A stretch of DNA of 64,000 nucleotides from Beijerinckiaceae bacterium (GCA_019745195.1 JAIETL010000021.1:1-64000); one strand, 5' to 3'. Positions 16,624 through 27,055 are shown, counted from the stretch's first letter. Notes: generated by a model from the letters alone, not told the origin. Translations and numbers: made by a program.

Positions 16624-18336
16624 TCAATGCGGCCCGGTCTCGCTTAGCGTCGGCGCGGGGCTCGGCCGCGCGCCGGGCAGCGAGCCGGTCTGGCGCTCGA
16701 TCATGCGGTGGACCACCGGCGGAACCGGGCCCTTGTGCAGGGCGCGGACGCGCTCGCCGATCTCGGCGTCGGCCTGCGTGACGCGCTGGTTCTGGCGGAC
16801 ATATTCGACCCAGGTCGGGCTGTCGTAACGCTCGATCCAGAGTTCGGCATTGGTCAAATCGCGCAGCAGCGCCCAATGCCGCGCGCCGTCGCGGCGGCGG
16901 ATACGACGGCGCTCGGCCATCGCGCTCAGGAAGGCGACGACGTCCTCCTCGGCGATAACGTATTCGATCGTGACGATGACCGGGCCGCTGCGCGGCTCGA
17001 TATCGACCGCGACCTTGGGTTCGCGCCAGCGGCTGAGCGGATCGAGATTCAGCGCCTCCAGCGGCGGCAGCGCATAGCGCAGGCCGAGCGCAGCGCCGGC
17101 GAGCAATGTGAAAGCCGCGACGAGAAGCGTCTGCTCGGTGCCGATCTGGAGGATCGCCCGGCCCCAGACCCAGCTCCCCAGCGCCATGCCGCCGAACGCG
17201 CCCATCTGGTAGAGCGCCAGCGCCCGGCCGACGACCCAGCGCGGGGCCGAGAGCTGCACGGTGGCGTTGAAGGTCGAGAGGGTCATCACCCAGCACCCGC
17301 CGGTGACGCAGAGCGCCGGCATGGTCAGCCAGAGGCTGGTGCTGACCGCCATCACCGCCACGGCGACGGCGAAGGCGGCGAAGGTCAGCCGCACCAGCGC
17401 CTCGGTGGTCAGCATCCGGCGCAACCGCGCGCTCAGGAACGCGCCGGCGACCGCGCCGGCTCCGAATGCGCCCAGAAGCACGCCGAAGACCAGCGGGCCG
17501 CCCTTGACCAGATCGCGCGCGACCAGCGGCAGCAGCGCCAGCACGACGATGCCGCCAAAGCCGAAGGCGAAGGCGCGCAGGATGACGCTGCGGATGTTGG
17601 GCGACATCGCGACATAGCGCAGGCCGGCGCTCATCGCGATCCAGAGCGTCTCGCGCGGCAGAAGCCGCTCGACCTTGGGCGGCGTCCAGCGCCAGAGCAC
17701 GGCGAGCAGCGCGACGTAACTCACGGCGTTGATGGCGAAAGCGGCAAACGCGCCCGACGCCGCCACGATCGCGCCGCCGATGGCGGGGCCGACGCTGCGG
17801 GCGATGTTGAAGGCGACGCTGTTCAGCGTCACGGCGGCCGGCACGTCCTGCCGCGGAACCATGTCGCCGACCGAGGACTGCCAGGCCGGGTTGTTCAGCG
17901 CCGTGCCGCAGCCGAGCAGGAAGGTGAAGGCGAGCAGGGTCCAGGGCGTCAGCCAGCCGAACCAGGCGAAGACGGCGAGCATGATCGAGACACAGAACAT
18001 GAAGAACTGCGCCGTCAGCATGATCCTGCGGCGGTCGTAATTGTCGGCGATCGCGCCCGCCGCCAGCGAGAACAGCATGATCGGCAGCGTGGTCGAGGCC
18101 TGTACCAGCGCGACGAGATCGGCGGAGGCGGCGATCGCCGTCATCAGCCAGGAAGCGCCTACGGCTTGGATCAGGCCGCCGAAATTGGAGGCGAGGCTGG
18201 CGAACCAGACCGCGCGGAAGACCGGCTGGCGCAAAGGCACGAAGGGCGAGGCCCGTTCCGGCAGCGCGACACCCTCGGCCGCGAGTTCGGCGGCTGCGAC
18301 GTCCTCGACCGGCTGGGCTTTGAGATCGGCAGGCAT
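16624..18336 (-). CDS. MFS transporter of the enterobactin-exporter-like (DUF894) type
   Basis: A 570-residue membrane protein with about 12 hydrophobic helices in the first 420 residues and an extra C-terminal cytosolic domain of about 100 residues. The MFS motif GAIADNYDRRRIM follows the second helix. AWQSSVGDMVPRQDVPAAVTLNS and NIARSVGPAIGGAIVA match the branch containing bacterial EntS-like exporters. The tail (VIVTIEYVIAEEDVVAFLSAM onward) resembles an antibiotic-biosynthesis-monooxygenase-like ferredoxin fold seen in this subgroup. The next gene on the same strand, msrQ, ends about 46 bp away. The substrate is unknown. Confidence 0.85.
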   Translation of the reverse strand: MPADLKAQPVEDVAAAELAAEGVALPERASPFVPLRQPVFRAVWFASLASNFGGLIQAVGASWLMTAIAASADLVALVQASTTLPIMLFSLAAGAIADNYDRRRIMLTAQFFMFCVSIMLAVFAWFGWLTPWTLLAFTFLLGCGTALNNPAWQSSVGDMVPRQDVPAAVTLNSVAFNIARSVGPAIGGAIVAASGAFAAFAINAVSYVALLAVLWRWTPPKVERLLPRETLWIAMSAGLRYVAMSPNIRSVILRAFAFGFGGIVVLALLPLVARDLVKGGPLVFGVLLGAFGAGAVAGAFLSARLRRMLTTEALVRLTFAAFAVAVAVMAVSTSLWLTMPALCVTGGCWVMTLSTFNATVQLSAPRWVVGRALALYQMGAFGGMALGSWVWGRAILQIGTEQTLLVAAFTLLAGAALGLRYALPPLEALNLDPLSRWREPKVAVDIEPRSGPVIVTIEYVIAEEDVVAFLSAMAERRRIRRRDGARHWALLRDLTNAELWIERYDSPTWVEYVRQNQRVTQADAEIGERVRALHKGPVPPVVHRMIERQTGSLPGARPSPAPTLSETGPH

Positions 18337-18377
18337 GAGCCAAGGGTTAGAGGCTCAGGCGGGCGCTGCCAACCTCG

Positions 18378-18394
18378 CTCCTCAGGATGAGGGC
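18378..18394. repeat. Half copy of repeat family B
   Basis: CTCCTCAGGATGAGGGC matches the closing arm of family B exactly. It overlaps the msrQ stop codon (18382-18384), so the last residues of that protein are specified by repeat sequence. Confidence 0.6.
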
Positions 18395-19293
18395 TGATCC
18401 GCGACCGGCGAAACTGCAGCCCGCCGCCCGCGCGGCTGCCTTGCCGCCGGGGCGCGCCAGGCGTGCAGCCCCGCGACGACGAGACCCGTCAGCGCGACCC
18501 AGTGGCCCGGCCGCAGGAAGGCCAAGTCCTGATAGGCCACGACGTCGAGATTGGCTTGAAACACCATCCAGGCCGATACGCCGGTGGTCAGCGCGTACCA
18601 GGCGGTTTCGCAGATCGCGGTCGCGAGGCCCGTGGCGAGCGCGGCGGCGACCAGCACCGGCGTGGAAAAACCGATTTTCCAGCGGGCGAGCCCGCGATAG
18701 ACGAGCAGCAGGGCGAAGAGCCCGTTCATCAGCGCCGGCTCGGTGACGTCGATCTTCGACTGCAGCGCGAAATGCAGCAGGCTCAGGCCCGTGATCAGAT
18801 AGACGAGATTGTGCAGGCGCTGCCAGTTCTTCGTCCCCATGCGCCGGATCATGCCGTCGGTCGAGGTGACGCCAAGCGCGACCAGCCCCGTCAGCGCCAC
18901 GATTCCGACCGTGAGATAGAAGCGCTTGATGATCTCGGAGACGATCAGCCCCCAGTCGAAGGCGAGATCGATGCAGTAGAGCATCAGATGAGCGGCCGCA
19001 TAGGCGAGCGCGGAGAGACCGAGCATGCGGCGCACGCCGATCAGCTTGCCCCAGTCGAGAATCTTCCGCAGCGGCGAGACGGCCAGCGTGATCAGCAAAA
19101 GCCGCATCGCCTCCGTGCCGGTGTCGTGGACGGCGCGGGTCCAGGGTTTGGAGCCGAGCTGGTGCGTCCATGCCTGCCAGACCAGGATCAGCGCCGGGAC
19201 GACGACGAGCGCTAAGGCGGCCGCGCGCAGCGCGGAAAAGCGGCCCTGCCGGTCGAGCCAGGGCAGATAGCTGTTCAGGCTGGCAGTCGCCAT
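18382..19293 (-). CDS. msrQ: MsrQ-like haem-binding ferric reductase-type membrane protein
   Basis: A 303-residue polytopic membrane protein of the ferric-reductase-like transmembrane superfamily. The pattern GTEAMRLLLITLAVSPLRKI, then RRMLGLSALAYAAAHLMLY (His ligand), then RMGTKNWQRLHNLVYLITGLSLLHF (His ligands) is that of MsrQ. MsrQ is the quinone-linked haem b partner of the periplasmic methionine sulfoxide reductase MsrP. No msrP gene lies next to it, which is unusual because the two are normally an operon. The C-terminus is extended by a basic region (residues about 275-303), and the stop lies in a half repeat of family B. Confidence 0.8.
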   Translation of the reverse strand: MATASLNSYLPWLDRQGRFSALRAAALALVVVPALILVWQAWTHQLGSKPWTRAVHDTGTEAMRLLLITLAVSPLRKILDWGKLIGVRRMLGLSALAYAAAHLMLYCIDLAFDWGLIVSEIIKRFYLTVGIVALTGLVALGVTSTDGMIRRMGTKNWQRLHNLVYLITGLSLLHFALQSKIDVTEPALMNGLFALLLVYRGLARWKIGFSTPVLVAAALATGLATAICETAWYALTTGVSAWMVFQANLDVVAYQDLAFLRPGHWVALTGLVVAGLHAWRAPAARQPRGRRAAVSPVADQPSS

Positions 19294-19410
19294 GCGTCGT
19301 CACCGCCCCTTACATTCTTGCACCGGATACGCCACGGAGCTTGCCTCTGTCTCGCACATCGGCACACAAGAGCGTGACTGCGATCCTGCCTGCAACCTGC
19401 GGACCCGAGC

Positions 19411-20025
19411 ATGCCTTCACGCCAGCCCACCATCGTCTTCGACGTCGGGAACGTCCTGATCCGCTGGGACCCGCGCCTGCTCTATCGCGACCTCATTCCC
19501 GACGACGAGAAGCGCGACTGGTTCATGGCCAATGTCTGCACGGCGGCGTGGAACATCGAGCAGGATCGCGGCCGCTCCTGGGAGGAGGCCGTGGCGCTGC
19601 TGGTCGCTGCGCACCCGGAGTGGGAGCGCGAGATCAGGGCCTATGACCAGCGCTGGCACGAGACCGCGCCCTATGTGCTCGACGAGAGCGTCGCGATCCT
19701 CGCCGAACTGAAGGCAAAGGGCGAAAAGGTCTACGCCATCACCAATTTCTCGCGCGAGAAATGGGCGGAGTGCCTGATCCGTTTCCCGTTCCTGCAGAGC
19801 TTCGACGGCGTCGTCGTCTCGGCGCATGAGCGCCTGATCAAGCCCGACCCCGCGATCTACCGCGTGCTGCTGGAGCGCTATGAGCTGGTGGCCGGGGACT
19901 GCATCTTCGTTGACGACAGCGAAAAGAACGTCGATGCGGCGCGCGCGGTCGGCATGCAGGCGGTACATTTCGTCGAGCCGATCGACCTGCGCGCGGCGTT
20001 GCGGGGCCTGGGAGCGGCTTTGTGA
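19411..20025 (+). CDS. HAD-superfamily phosphatase (YihX-like)
   Basis: A 204-residue cytosolic HAD hydrolase. Motif I is VFDVGNVLIRWD: the first Asp is the nucleophile, and the DxG form instead of DxD is shared with YihX-type sugar phosphatases and haloacid-dehalogenase-like proteins. Motif II is AITNFS, the Lys is in LIKPDPAIYRV and motif IV is FVDDSEKNVDAA. YihX acts on alpha-D-glucose 1-phosphate, but substrate specificity cannot be read here. The EEP protein gene follows 40 bp downstream on the same strand. Confidence 0.8.
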   Translation: MPSRQPTIVFDVGNVLIRWDPRLLYRDLIPDDEKRDWFMANVCTAAWNIEQDRGRSWEEAVALLVAAHPEWEREIRAYDQRWHETAPYVLDESVAILAELKAKGEKVYAITNFSREKWAECLIRFPFLQSFDGVVVSAHERLIKPDPAIYRVLLERYELVAGDCIFVDDSEKNVDAARAVGMQAVHFVEPIDLRAALRGLGAAL

Positions 20026-20065
20026 GCCGGCATAGGACGAAGCGGCGCGAGCAGCGGTGAGATCA

Positions 20066-21001
20066 ATGCTCTGGCTGCGTTGGACAGCCGTGGCGGGCGT
20101 CGGAGCCGGCACGGCCGCGACCTTGCTCGGCGGGCTTGCGCCGCTGATCCCCTATCTCGAACTGGTCAACCAGTTCCGGCCCTTCCTCGTCGCGGCAAGC
20201 CTCGCCGTGCTGGCGCTCTGCGCCCTGGCGCGACGGCGGCGGCTGGTCGCGGCCGGCGTGGCGCTCGCCTTCGCCAATATCGCGCTGATGCTCCTTCCGC
20301 TGCGGCTCTCCGCACCGCTGCCGACGGGCGCGGTGGCCGGCCCGCGCGACCAGATCAGCATCCTCACTTTCAACGTCTGGTACGCCAACACGACGCCCGA
20401 GCGCGTCGTCGACTATGTCCGGGCGGTCGATGCCGACCATGTCGTGCTGCAGGAGGCGTTTCCCGATCTCGCGCCACGCCTCGTCGAGCCGCTCCGGGCG
20501 CTCTACCCGTTCGTCATGTCGCTTCCGCAGAACAGCGGCGGCGTGCATCTGCTGTCCAAGGCCGAGCCGACCGCGCGGGGCTTCGTCAGCGGCAGCCCGC
20601 AGACGCCGCCGCTGGTCTGGGCGAGCTTTCCGGCATCAAGCGGCCGATCCTATACCGTGACCGGCATCCATCTTGCTTTCCCATTCGAGCCGCAATGGCA
20701 GGAGGCGCAGACGCGGTTTCTGGCGGAACGGCTGAGAGCCGCGCCGGGGCCACAGATCCTCGTGGGCGACCTCAACCTCGCCCCCTTCACCTGGAAGCTG
20801 GACCGGCTGACCCGAAGCACGGGGCTGCTCCGGCACGCCACATTCGCCCTGACCTGGCCGGCCCACCGCTTCGTGCCGGTGGTGCTGCTCGACAACCTGC
20901 TGGCCTCGCAGCAGTTCCGGTCCGCAGCCGTGACGATCGGCCCCGACGGGCTGGGATCGGACCACAGGCCGCTTCTGTTCAGGCTCGCGCTCGATCCGTA
21001 A
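20066..21001 (+). CDS. Membrane-anchored endonuclease/exonuclease/phosphatase-family protein
   Basis: A 311-residue protein with three N-terminal hydrophobic segments (roughly residues 5-25, 36-55 and 60-80). A C-terminal EEP-fold catalytic domain follows. Its motifs are ILTFNVWYAN (metal-binding Asn), VVLQEAF (metal-binding Glu), IHLAFP, LVGDLNLAP and LGSDHRPLLF (catalytic Asp-His). The domain probably faces the periplasm. EEP proteins cleave phosphodiester or phosphomonoester bonds in nucleic acids, lipids or inositols. The start at ATG 20066 has GGTGAG five bases upstream; a GTG at 20057 would add three residues. Confidence 0.85.
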   Translation: MLWLRWTAVAGVGAGTAATLLGGLAPLIPYLELVNQFRPFLVAASLAVLALCALARRRRLVAAGVALAFANIALMLLPLRLSAPLPTGAVAGPRDQISILTFNVWYANTTPERVVDYVRAVDADHVVLQEAFPDLAPRLVEPLRALYPFVMSLPQNSGGVHLLSKAEPTARGFVSGSPQTPPLVWASFPASSGRSYTVTGIHLAFPFEPQWQEAQTRFLAERLRAAPGPQILVGDLNLAPFTWKLDRLTRSTGLLRHATFALTWPAHRFVPVVLLDNLLASQQFRSAAVTIGPDGLGSDHRPLLFRLALDP

Positions 21002-21027
21002 GCACCAGCAGCGCTTACCCGTGCAAC

Positions 21028-21055
21028 GACCGCCTGCCGTGGCCGGCAGGCGGTC
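21028..21055. terminator. Hairpin between convergent genes
   Basis: An 11-bp perfect stem, GACCGCCTGCC / GGCAGGCGGTC, with loop GTGGCC. No strong T-run follows, so it may be a weak or bidirectional terminator or a 3'-protective hairpin. Confidence 0.55.
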
Positions 21056-21076
21056 CTCAGGGCCGAATGAGCCCGA

Positions 21077-21379
21077 TCAACGCGCGCGGGCGCGCCAGTC
21101 GAAGCGGCGGCGGCCGCCATAAAAGCGCCGACGGCGATAATAGCCATAGGGCCGGCGGTAGTAATAGCGCCTCCGCCAGCGCGGTCGCCTGCGGTAGTAG
21201 TAATATTGCGAGAATTCGGCGTCCGTCTTGTCGAGCGCCGCGCTGTCGAGCCCAAGCGCGTCATCGCCAGGCACGAGCTTTGGCTCAACCGGGCCGGCGG
21301 CCTGCGCGACCGCCACGCCGCCGAGGCCGGCTGCGGCGAACCCGCCGATCAGCGTGGTGAGAAAGGAACGTCTGTCCAC
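21077..21379 (-). CDS. Tat-signal small Tyr/Arg-rich protein
   Basis: A 100-residue protein starting at GTG 21379, with GGAGG seven bases upstream. The N-terminus MDRRSFLTTLIGGFAAAG is a twin-arginine signal, followed by a cleavage-like AVAQA. The mature part is about 74 residues. Its first half is ordinary and acidic; its last 42 residues are almost only Tyr, Arg, Phe, Gly and Trp (YYYYRRRPRWRRRYYYRRP and so on). Similar small Tat proteins occur in Hyphomicrobiales without assigned function. The charge and aromatic content suggest binding to polyanions, surface polymers or metal. This is inference. Confidence 0.7.
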   Translation of the reverse strand: MDRRSFLTTLIGGFAAAGLGGVAVAQAAGPVEPKLVPGDDALGLDSAALDKTDAEFSQYYYYRRRPRWRRRYYYRRPYGYYRRRRFYGGRRRFDWRARAR

Positions 21380-21573
21380 TGCGTATCCTCCGCTTATGCG
21401 CCGCGACCTGCCAGTCGCGACGGCTGGTCGCACCCAAAGGGAAAACGCGGAGGGGCGGGCGGGGTTCCGGCCACCCTCGCGGCGAACCTCATGCACCGGA
21501 GATTAACGCAAGCCGCCTAGACAGAACGAAACCGGAATCCTAGATTCGAGCATCCAGATTTGCCGGGGTTTCG

Positions 21574-22716
21574 ATGCAGCCGACCTTCTACGAGTTCTTC
21601 GCCGGCGGCGGCATGGCGAGAGCCGGTCTCGGCGAGGGCTGGCGCTGCCTGTTCGCAAATGATTTCGACCCCAAGAAAGGCACGAGCTACGTCGATAACT
21701 GGGGCGACAAGGAGTTTCGCCTCGGCGACATCCACAAACTGAACGCATCGGATTTGCCGGGGCGCGCCGATCTCGCCTGGGCTTCGTTTCCGTGTCAGGA
21801 TTTGTCGCTGGCTGGGAATGGCGCGGGGCTGGAAGGCGAGCGCTCAGGCGCGTTCTGGGGCTTCGATCTGCTGGTCCGCGGCTTGCGTCGCGAGCAGCGC
21901 GCGCCGAACATCCTCGTCATCGAGAACGTCGTCGGCGCGATCACCTCCAATCGCGGGCGCGATTTCGATGTGCTGTGTCGGTCGCTGTTCGAGCTTGGTT
22001 ATGTGTTCGGCGCGCTGACGATCGACGCCGTGCATTTCCTGCCGCAGTCGCGGCCGAGGCTGTTCATCGTCGCGGTGCGCAAGGATGTCTCGATCGCCAG
22101 ATCGCTGGTCGCTGAAGAGCCGGGCAGCGCATTCGCCTCCGCCGCGCTCTGCAAGGCGCATGCGGCGCTGCGGCCGGACCTGCGCAAGGCGTGGCGCTGG
22201 TGGCGGTTGCCGTCGCCTCCAAAGCGCAACGTCAGTTTCGATGCACTGATCGACGAAAGCGCCGACATCTCATGGCATTCGCAGGTCGAGACCGACCGTC
22301 TCGTCGCGATGATGTCGGAGGTCAACCGCGCCAAGTTGCAGACCGCCATCGACAAGGGCGGCCGGCTATTTGGGACCGTCTATCGCCGCACGCGGCTCGA
22401 TCAGGCAGGCGAAAAGGTGCAGCGCGCCGAAATCCGCTTCGACGGCGTCGCCGGCTGCCTGCGCACGCCCGAAGGCGGCTCCAGCCGGCAGACCGTGGTG
22501 ATGGTCGAGCACGGACGCGTGCGCTCGCGGCTGATGACGGCACGCGAGGCGGCGCGGCTGATGGGCGTGGCGGAGGGCTATAGGCTGCCGACGCGCTACA
22601 ACGAGGCATATCACCTGTTGGGGGACGGGGTGGCGGTGCCGGTTGTGAGGTTTCTGGCGGAGAACCTGCTTTCACTAATCGTCAGGTCGTCGAAATTCGT
22701 GCTCGTGACCGCGTAG
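21574..22716 (+). CDS. DNA (cytosine-5)-methyltransferase
   Basis: Methylates C5 of cytosine in a specific duplex sequence, protecting host DNA from the neighbouring nuclease. The 380-residue protein has the C5-methyltransferase motifs in order: motif I FYEFFAGGGMARAGLG (S-adenosylmethionine binding), motif IV FPCQDLS with the catalytic Cys at about residue 74, motif VI VIENVVG, motif VIII LPQSRPRLFIVA, a target-recognition region, and a C-terminal motif X around HLLGDGVAVPV. Recognition sequence unknown. It starts a tight operon: its stop overlaps the GTG of the GIY-YIG gene by one base. Confidence 0.93.
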   Translation: MQPTFYEFFAGGGMARAGLGEGWRCLFANDFDPKKGTSYVDNWGDKEFRLGDIHKLNASDLPGRADLAWASFPCQDLSLAGNGAGLEGERSGAFWGFDLLVRGLRREQRAPNILVIENVVGAITSNRGRDFDVLCRSLFELGYVFGALTIDAVHFLPQSRPRLFIVAVRKDVSIARSLVAEEPGSAFASAALCKAHAALRPDLRKAWRWWRLPSPPKRNVSFDALIDESADISWHSQVETDRLVAMMSEVNRAKLQTAIDKGGRLFGTVYRRTRLDQAGEKVQRAEIRFDGVAGCLRTPEGGSSRQTVVMVEHGRVRSRLMTAREAARLMGVAEGYRLPTRYNEAYHLLGDGVAVPVVRFLAENLLSLIVRSSKFVLVTA

Positions 22717-23459
22717 TGACGAAACCTCAAAAGACCAGACCGAAGCGCACCGAACCGCCGTTCGAGACGGCGGAGCTGAGGAAGGGCCTGACGGCGTTTC
22801 TCCGGCAGGCGCCGCCTTTCGACTGCGAGATCAGGACGATCGGCGGCTTCAAATGGGGCGTCTACGCCTTTTTCGATTATGACGGCGAGCCGATCTATGT
22901 CGGGCAGACCCTTGAGGGGCTGAGCAGCCGAATCGGGCGACATCTGACGAACCAGCGCACCGACGCTGTGGCAATGTCGGTTCTCGATCCCTTCGAGGTC
23001 TATGAGATCGAACTGTTTCCCTTGCCCGAATTGCAGGGAGCGAACTCCAAGGACAAGATCGCCAAGGCCAAGCTGAACAGCCTGGAGTTGGCTGTTTTCC
23101 AAAGGTGCATTGCTGGCAGCGCCTTTGGAAAAATCCTGAACGAGAAGGACCCCGCGCCGGCTGACCCGTTGGAGCGCTTGCCCGTGTCGATACGCGGGCG
23201 CATCGTGTCCGACGACGTGAAGAAGTTTCGGAGCCATCCCGATACGCGGATCGCGCGCCGGGCGCAGACGATCGCTCGGCTGGCCCAAACGATCTCGGAA
23301 CGACAGGTGCAGAGCGGGCTTCGGAGAACGCTACTTACACAAGCGCTGAGGCTTGAATCGCTGGCGAAGAAGCAATTCGCCGATGTCGGCGGCGAAGACG
23401 CCGTCGAAGAGAAAGACCCCGACACCGATGAATCCGATGACGCGACGGACGAAAGCTGA
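22716..23459 (+). CDS. GIY-YIG nuclease, probable type II restriction endonuclease
   Basis: A 247-residue protein with a GIY-YIG nuclease core. GVYAFFDYDGEPIYVGQT (residues 48-65) supplies the two strand motifs. Arg72 and His76 in SSRIGRHL and Glu124 in LNSLELAVF match the order of catalytic residues in Eco29kI/Hpy188I-like restriction enzymes. The tail is acidic (last 25 residues). Start GTG 22716 overlaps the methyltransferase stop, and its 3' end overlaps the start of vsr, so all three are translationally coupled. Context makes restriction the most likely role. The recognition site is unknown and restriction activity is inference. Confidence 0.82.
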   Translation: MTKPQKTRPKRTEPPFETAELRKGLTAFLRQAPPFDCEIRTIGGFKWGVYAFFDYDGEPIYVGQTLEGLSSRIGRHLTNQRTDAVAMSVLDPFEVYEIELFPLPELQGANSKDKIAKAKLNSLELAVFQRCIAGSAFGKILNEKDPAPADPLERLPVSIRGRIVSDDVKKFRSHPDTRIARRAQTIARLAQTISERQVQSGLRRTLLTQALRLESLAKKQFADVGGEDAVEEKDPDTDESDDATDES

Positions 23460-23847
23460 TCGCTCCGCCGTCATGCGTGCGGTCAGATCGCGCGACACTA
23501 CGCCCGAGCGCGCCGTCCGAAAGCTGCTCCGCCCGATCGCGCCGGGCTACCGCTTGCACCGCAAGGACATACCCGGCCGGCCGGACATCGCCTATCCGGG
23601 CCGGCGCATCGCGATCTTCGTGCATGGCTGCTTCTGGCACGGGCATGATTGCGCGCGTGGGGCGCGCTTGCCGAAGGCCAATGCGGAGTATTGGTCGGCG
23701 AAGATTACGCGGAACCGGGCGCGCGATCTGGCGACTTTGGCGACGCTCGAAGGCAGAGGCTGGCGTTCGCTCGTCGTCTGGGAATGCGAGTTGCGCGACC
23801 CGATTGTGGTGACGGCTAATCTGGCCGCACTGCTTGGTGGAGCCTGA
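23428..23847 (+). CDS. vsr: Very short patch repair endonuclease Vsr
   Basis: Nicks DNA 5' of T in T:G mismatches that arise when 5-methylcytosine deaminates, countering the mutagenic cost of the adjacent methyltransferase. The 139-residue protein has the family signatures SRDTTPERAVRKLL, the catalytic Asp in LHRKDIPGRPDIAYP, and the zinc-binding FVHGCFWHGHDC. The start is uncertain between ATG 23428 and 23437; both overlap the nuclease gene in another frame. Confidence 0.93.
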   Translation: MNPMTRRTKADRSAVMRAVRSRDTTPERAVRKLLRPIAPGYRLHRKDIPGRPDIAYPGRRIAIFVHGCFWHGHDCARGARLPKANAEYWSAKITRNRARDLATLATLEGRGWRSLVVWECELRDPIVVTANLAALLGGA

Positions 23848-23854
23848 TCCGAGT

Positions 23855-24094
23855 CTACTTCGTCACGGCCAGCGGCAGCGTCACGGAACGCCCGCCTGCT
23901 TCGATCGTCAGAGATGGCTCGCTTGTAATCGCTAATTGCCGTCGCGCATCGAGCAATTCGATGCCGTAGATCACACCATCCGAATCGAAATCGATGAGAA
24001 GGTCGTGGTTGACCTCAACGGTTTTCAGGCCGCGCGGCTCCTTGCCGAGGGTAATGTAGGCGGCGTTGACGGTCGGATCGTAGGTGATCTGCAT
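23855..24094 (-). CDS. DUF2283 family protein
   Basis: A 79-residue protein with the DUF2283 pattern: MQITYDPTVNAAYITL at the start, then an acidic strand region DLLIDFDSDGVIYGIELLDAR. Members are small beta-rich proteins of unknown function, often near toxin-antitoxin or mobile genes. It lies 15 bp beyond the lepA stop on the same strand and 8 bp from the convergent vsr end. Confidence 0.8.
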   Translation of the reverse strand: MQITYDPTVNAAYITLGKEPRGLKTVEVNHDLLIDFDSDGVIYGIELLDARRQLAITSEPSLTIEAGGRSVTLPLAVTK

Positions 24095-24109
24095 CGGAAC
24101 GCCCGTCTC

Positions 24110-25915
<1,806 letters not shown>

Positions 25916-25988
25916 GGCGCGCAGATAGCAGCGTTGCCGCATTGCGCCAAGGGTTTGCAGTGGCGCAGGCGCGCCGTCGGAACCGCGT

Positions 25989-26789
25989 TCAGGCCGGCTG
26001 CATCGTGCCGGCCGGCGCGCGCTGCGGGGTCTCGGGCTGCGCGGGCTTCGCCCAGGTCAGGGCGCGATAGTCGAAACCCGCCTCCAGCGTCGGCTTGACC
26101 ACAGAAAAATAGGGCGAAATGTCGAAATCGCGCGGCATGTAGAGCGAATGATGCCGGATATGCAGGATCTCCTCGGCGTCGTCCTCGTCCATCGCCTGCG
26201 CATATTCGACCGTCGGCAGAACCGGATAGCGCGCCGCCTCGAAGGCCTGCGCGATCATGGTCGAGCAGATCGCCCGCGTCGGGTCGCCCGAGCCGATCGC
26301 GATCATGCGCCGGCGCAGGCGCGAGGGCACCCAGGGCAGCGGCACGAGCCAGCGCAGCAGGTCGATGATGTTCTTGAGGTCGTATTGCGTGCCGAGCCGG
26401 CCGAGCGCATAGGCGACCACCGTGTCGCGGCCGGCGGAATCGAGCCCCTGCGGCCGGCAGATGCGCGTGCCGAACGCGCCGTATTTCGACAAAGGCGAGA
26501 GCACGCAGCCGACATCCATCTCGACCTCGGCCAGCACAAGCGGCTCGCCGGTCTCGCTGAATTGTCCGGTGTCGCCGACATAAAGCGCCGCGTGAGACCA
26601 GGTCGACTGGGTGAGATATTTGATCGCGGTCGAGACCTTCATGCCGCCTTCGACCAGCAGCACGTCGCCAGGGCGAAGCGCGTTGTTCAACCGCGCCAAG
26701 GCCTTCGCATCGACCGGGCCCGCATCGTGCCGGTTGCGGGTGATGAAACGGACGACGGAGCGTCCGAGAAAGTCCAGTCCCCTGTTCAT
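25989..26789 (-). CDS. Permuted papain-like amidase (YiiX/YebB-type)
   Basis: A 266-residue protein of the circularly permuted NlpC/P60 superfamily. The catalytic His lies in [11 protein letters not shown] and comes before the catalytic Cys in [17 protein letters not shown], the permuted order. [12 protein letters not shown] opens the domain. No signal peptide is visible. Family members hydrolyse amide or ester bonds in lipids or cell-wall peptides; the actual substrate is unknown. It is transcribed toward lepA with a 73-bp gap. Confidence 0.75.
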   Translation of the reverse strand: MNRGLDFLGRSVVRFITRNRHDAGPVDAKALARLNNALRPGDVLLVEGGMKVSTAIKYLTQSTWSHAALYVGDTGQFSETGEPLVLAEVEMDVGCVLSPLSKYGAFGTRICRPQGLDSAGRDTVVAYALGRLGTQYDLKNIIDLLRWLVPLPWVPSRLRRRMIAIGSGDPTRAICSTMIAQAFEAARYPVLPTVEYAQAMDEDDAEEILHIRHHSLYMPRDFDISPYFSVVKPTLEAGFDYRALTWAKPAQPETPQRAPAGTMQPA

Positions 26790-27055
26790 CGCGCCCCTCC
26801 CCTCTTGTCACGTCCCCGGCGGCGCCGTTGACGGCGTCCTTTGACATCATTGATGCGCGAAACCTGTGACTTTTCCGCAAATCCGGCGGCCTGGACGATC
26901 CGACCGGGAGGCCCAATTCGAATTGTAGTGAAAACCGCGTTCACGACGCGTCACGAGCGCGCCCCCCGCGATCACATCGGCGCAGCTTGACGCACAGCGT
27001 CGCGATCGATCTATTTCCATGATCTGATCTTGATAATCTTATATAATGGAATGTA
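26790..27055. promoter_or_regulatory. Divergent intergenic region with near-consensus -10
   Basis: No gene is seen in this 266-bp gap between the divergent amidase and the XRE-cupin regulator. A TATAAT hexamer at 27042-27047 lies only 9 bp before the regulator's first possible ATG (27056), in a locally AT-rich stretch. If it is the -10 element, the regulator mRNA would be almost leaderless, or a downstream ATG (27065 or 27074) is used. No good -35 was found at 16-18 bp spacing. Confidence 0.4.

Noticed and set aside
16708-18390. A 560-codon plus-strand frame opposite the MFS transporter
   Set aside because: Same reason: a highly charged antisense translation of a membrane protein with no family features.
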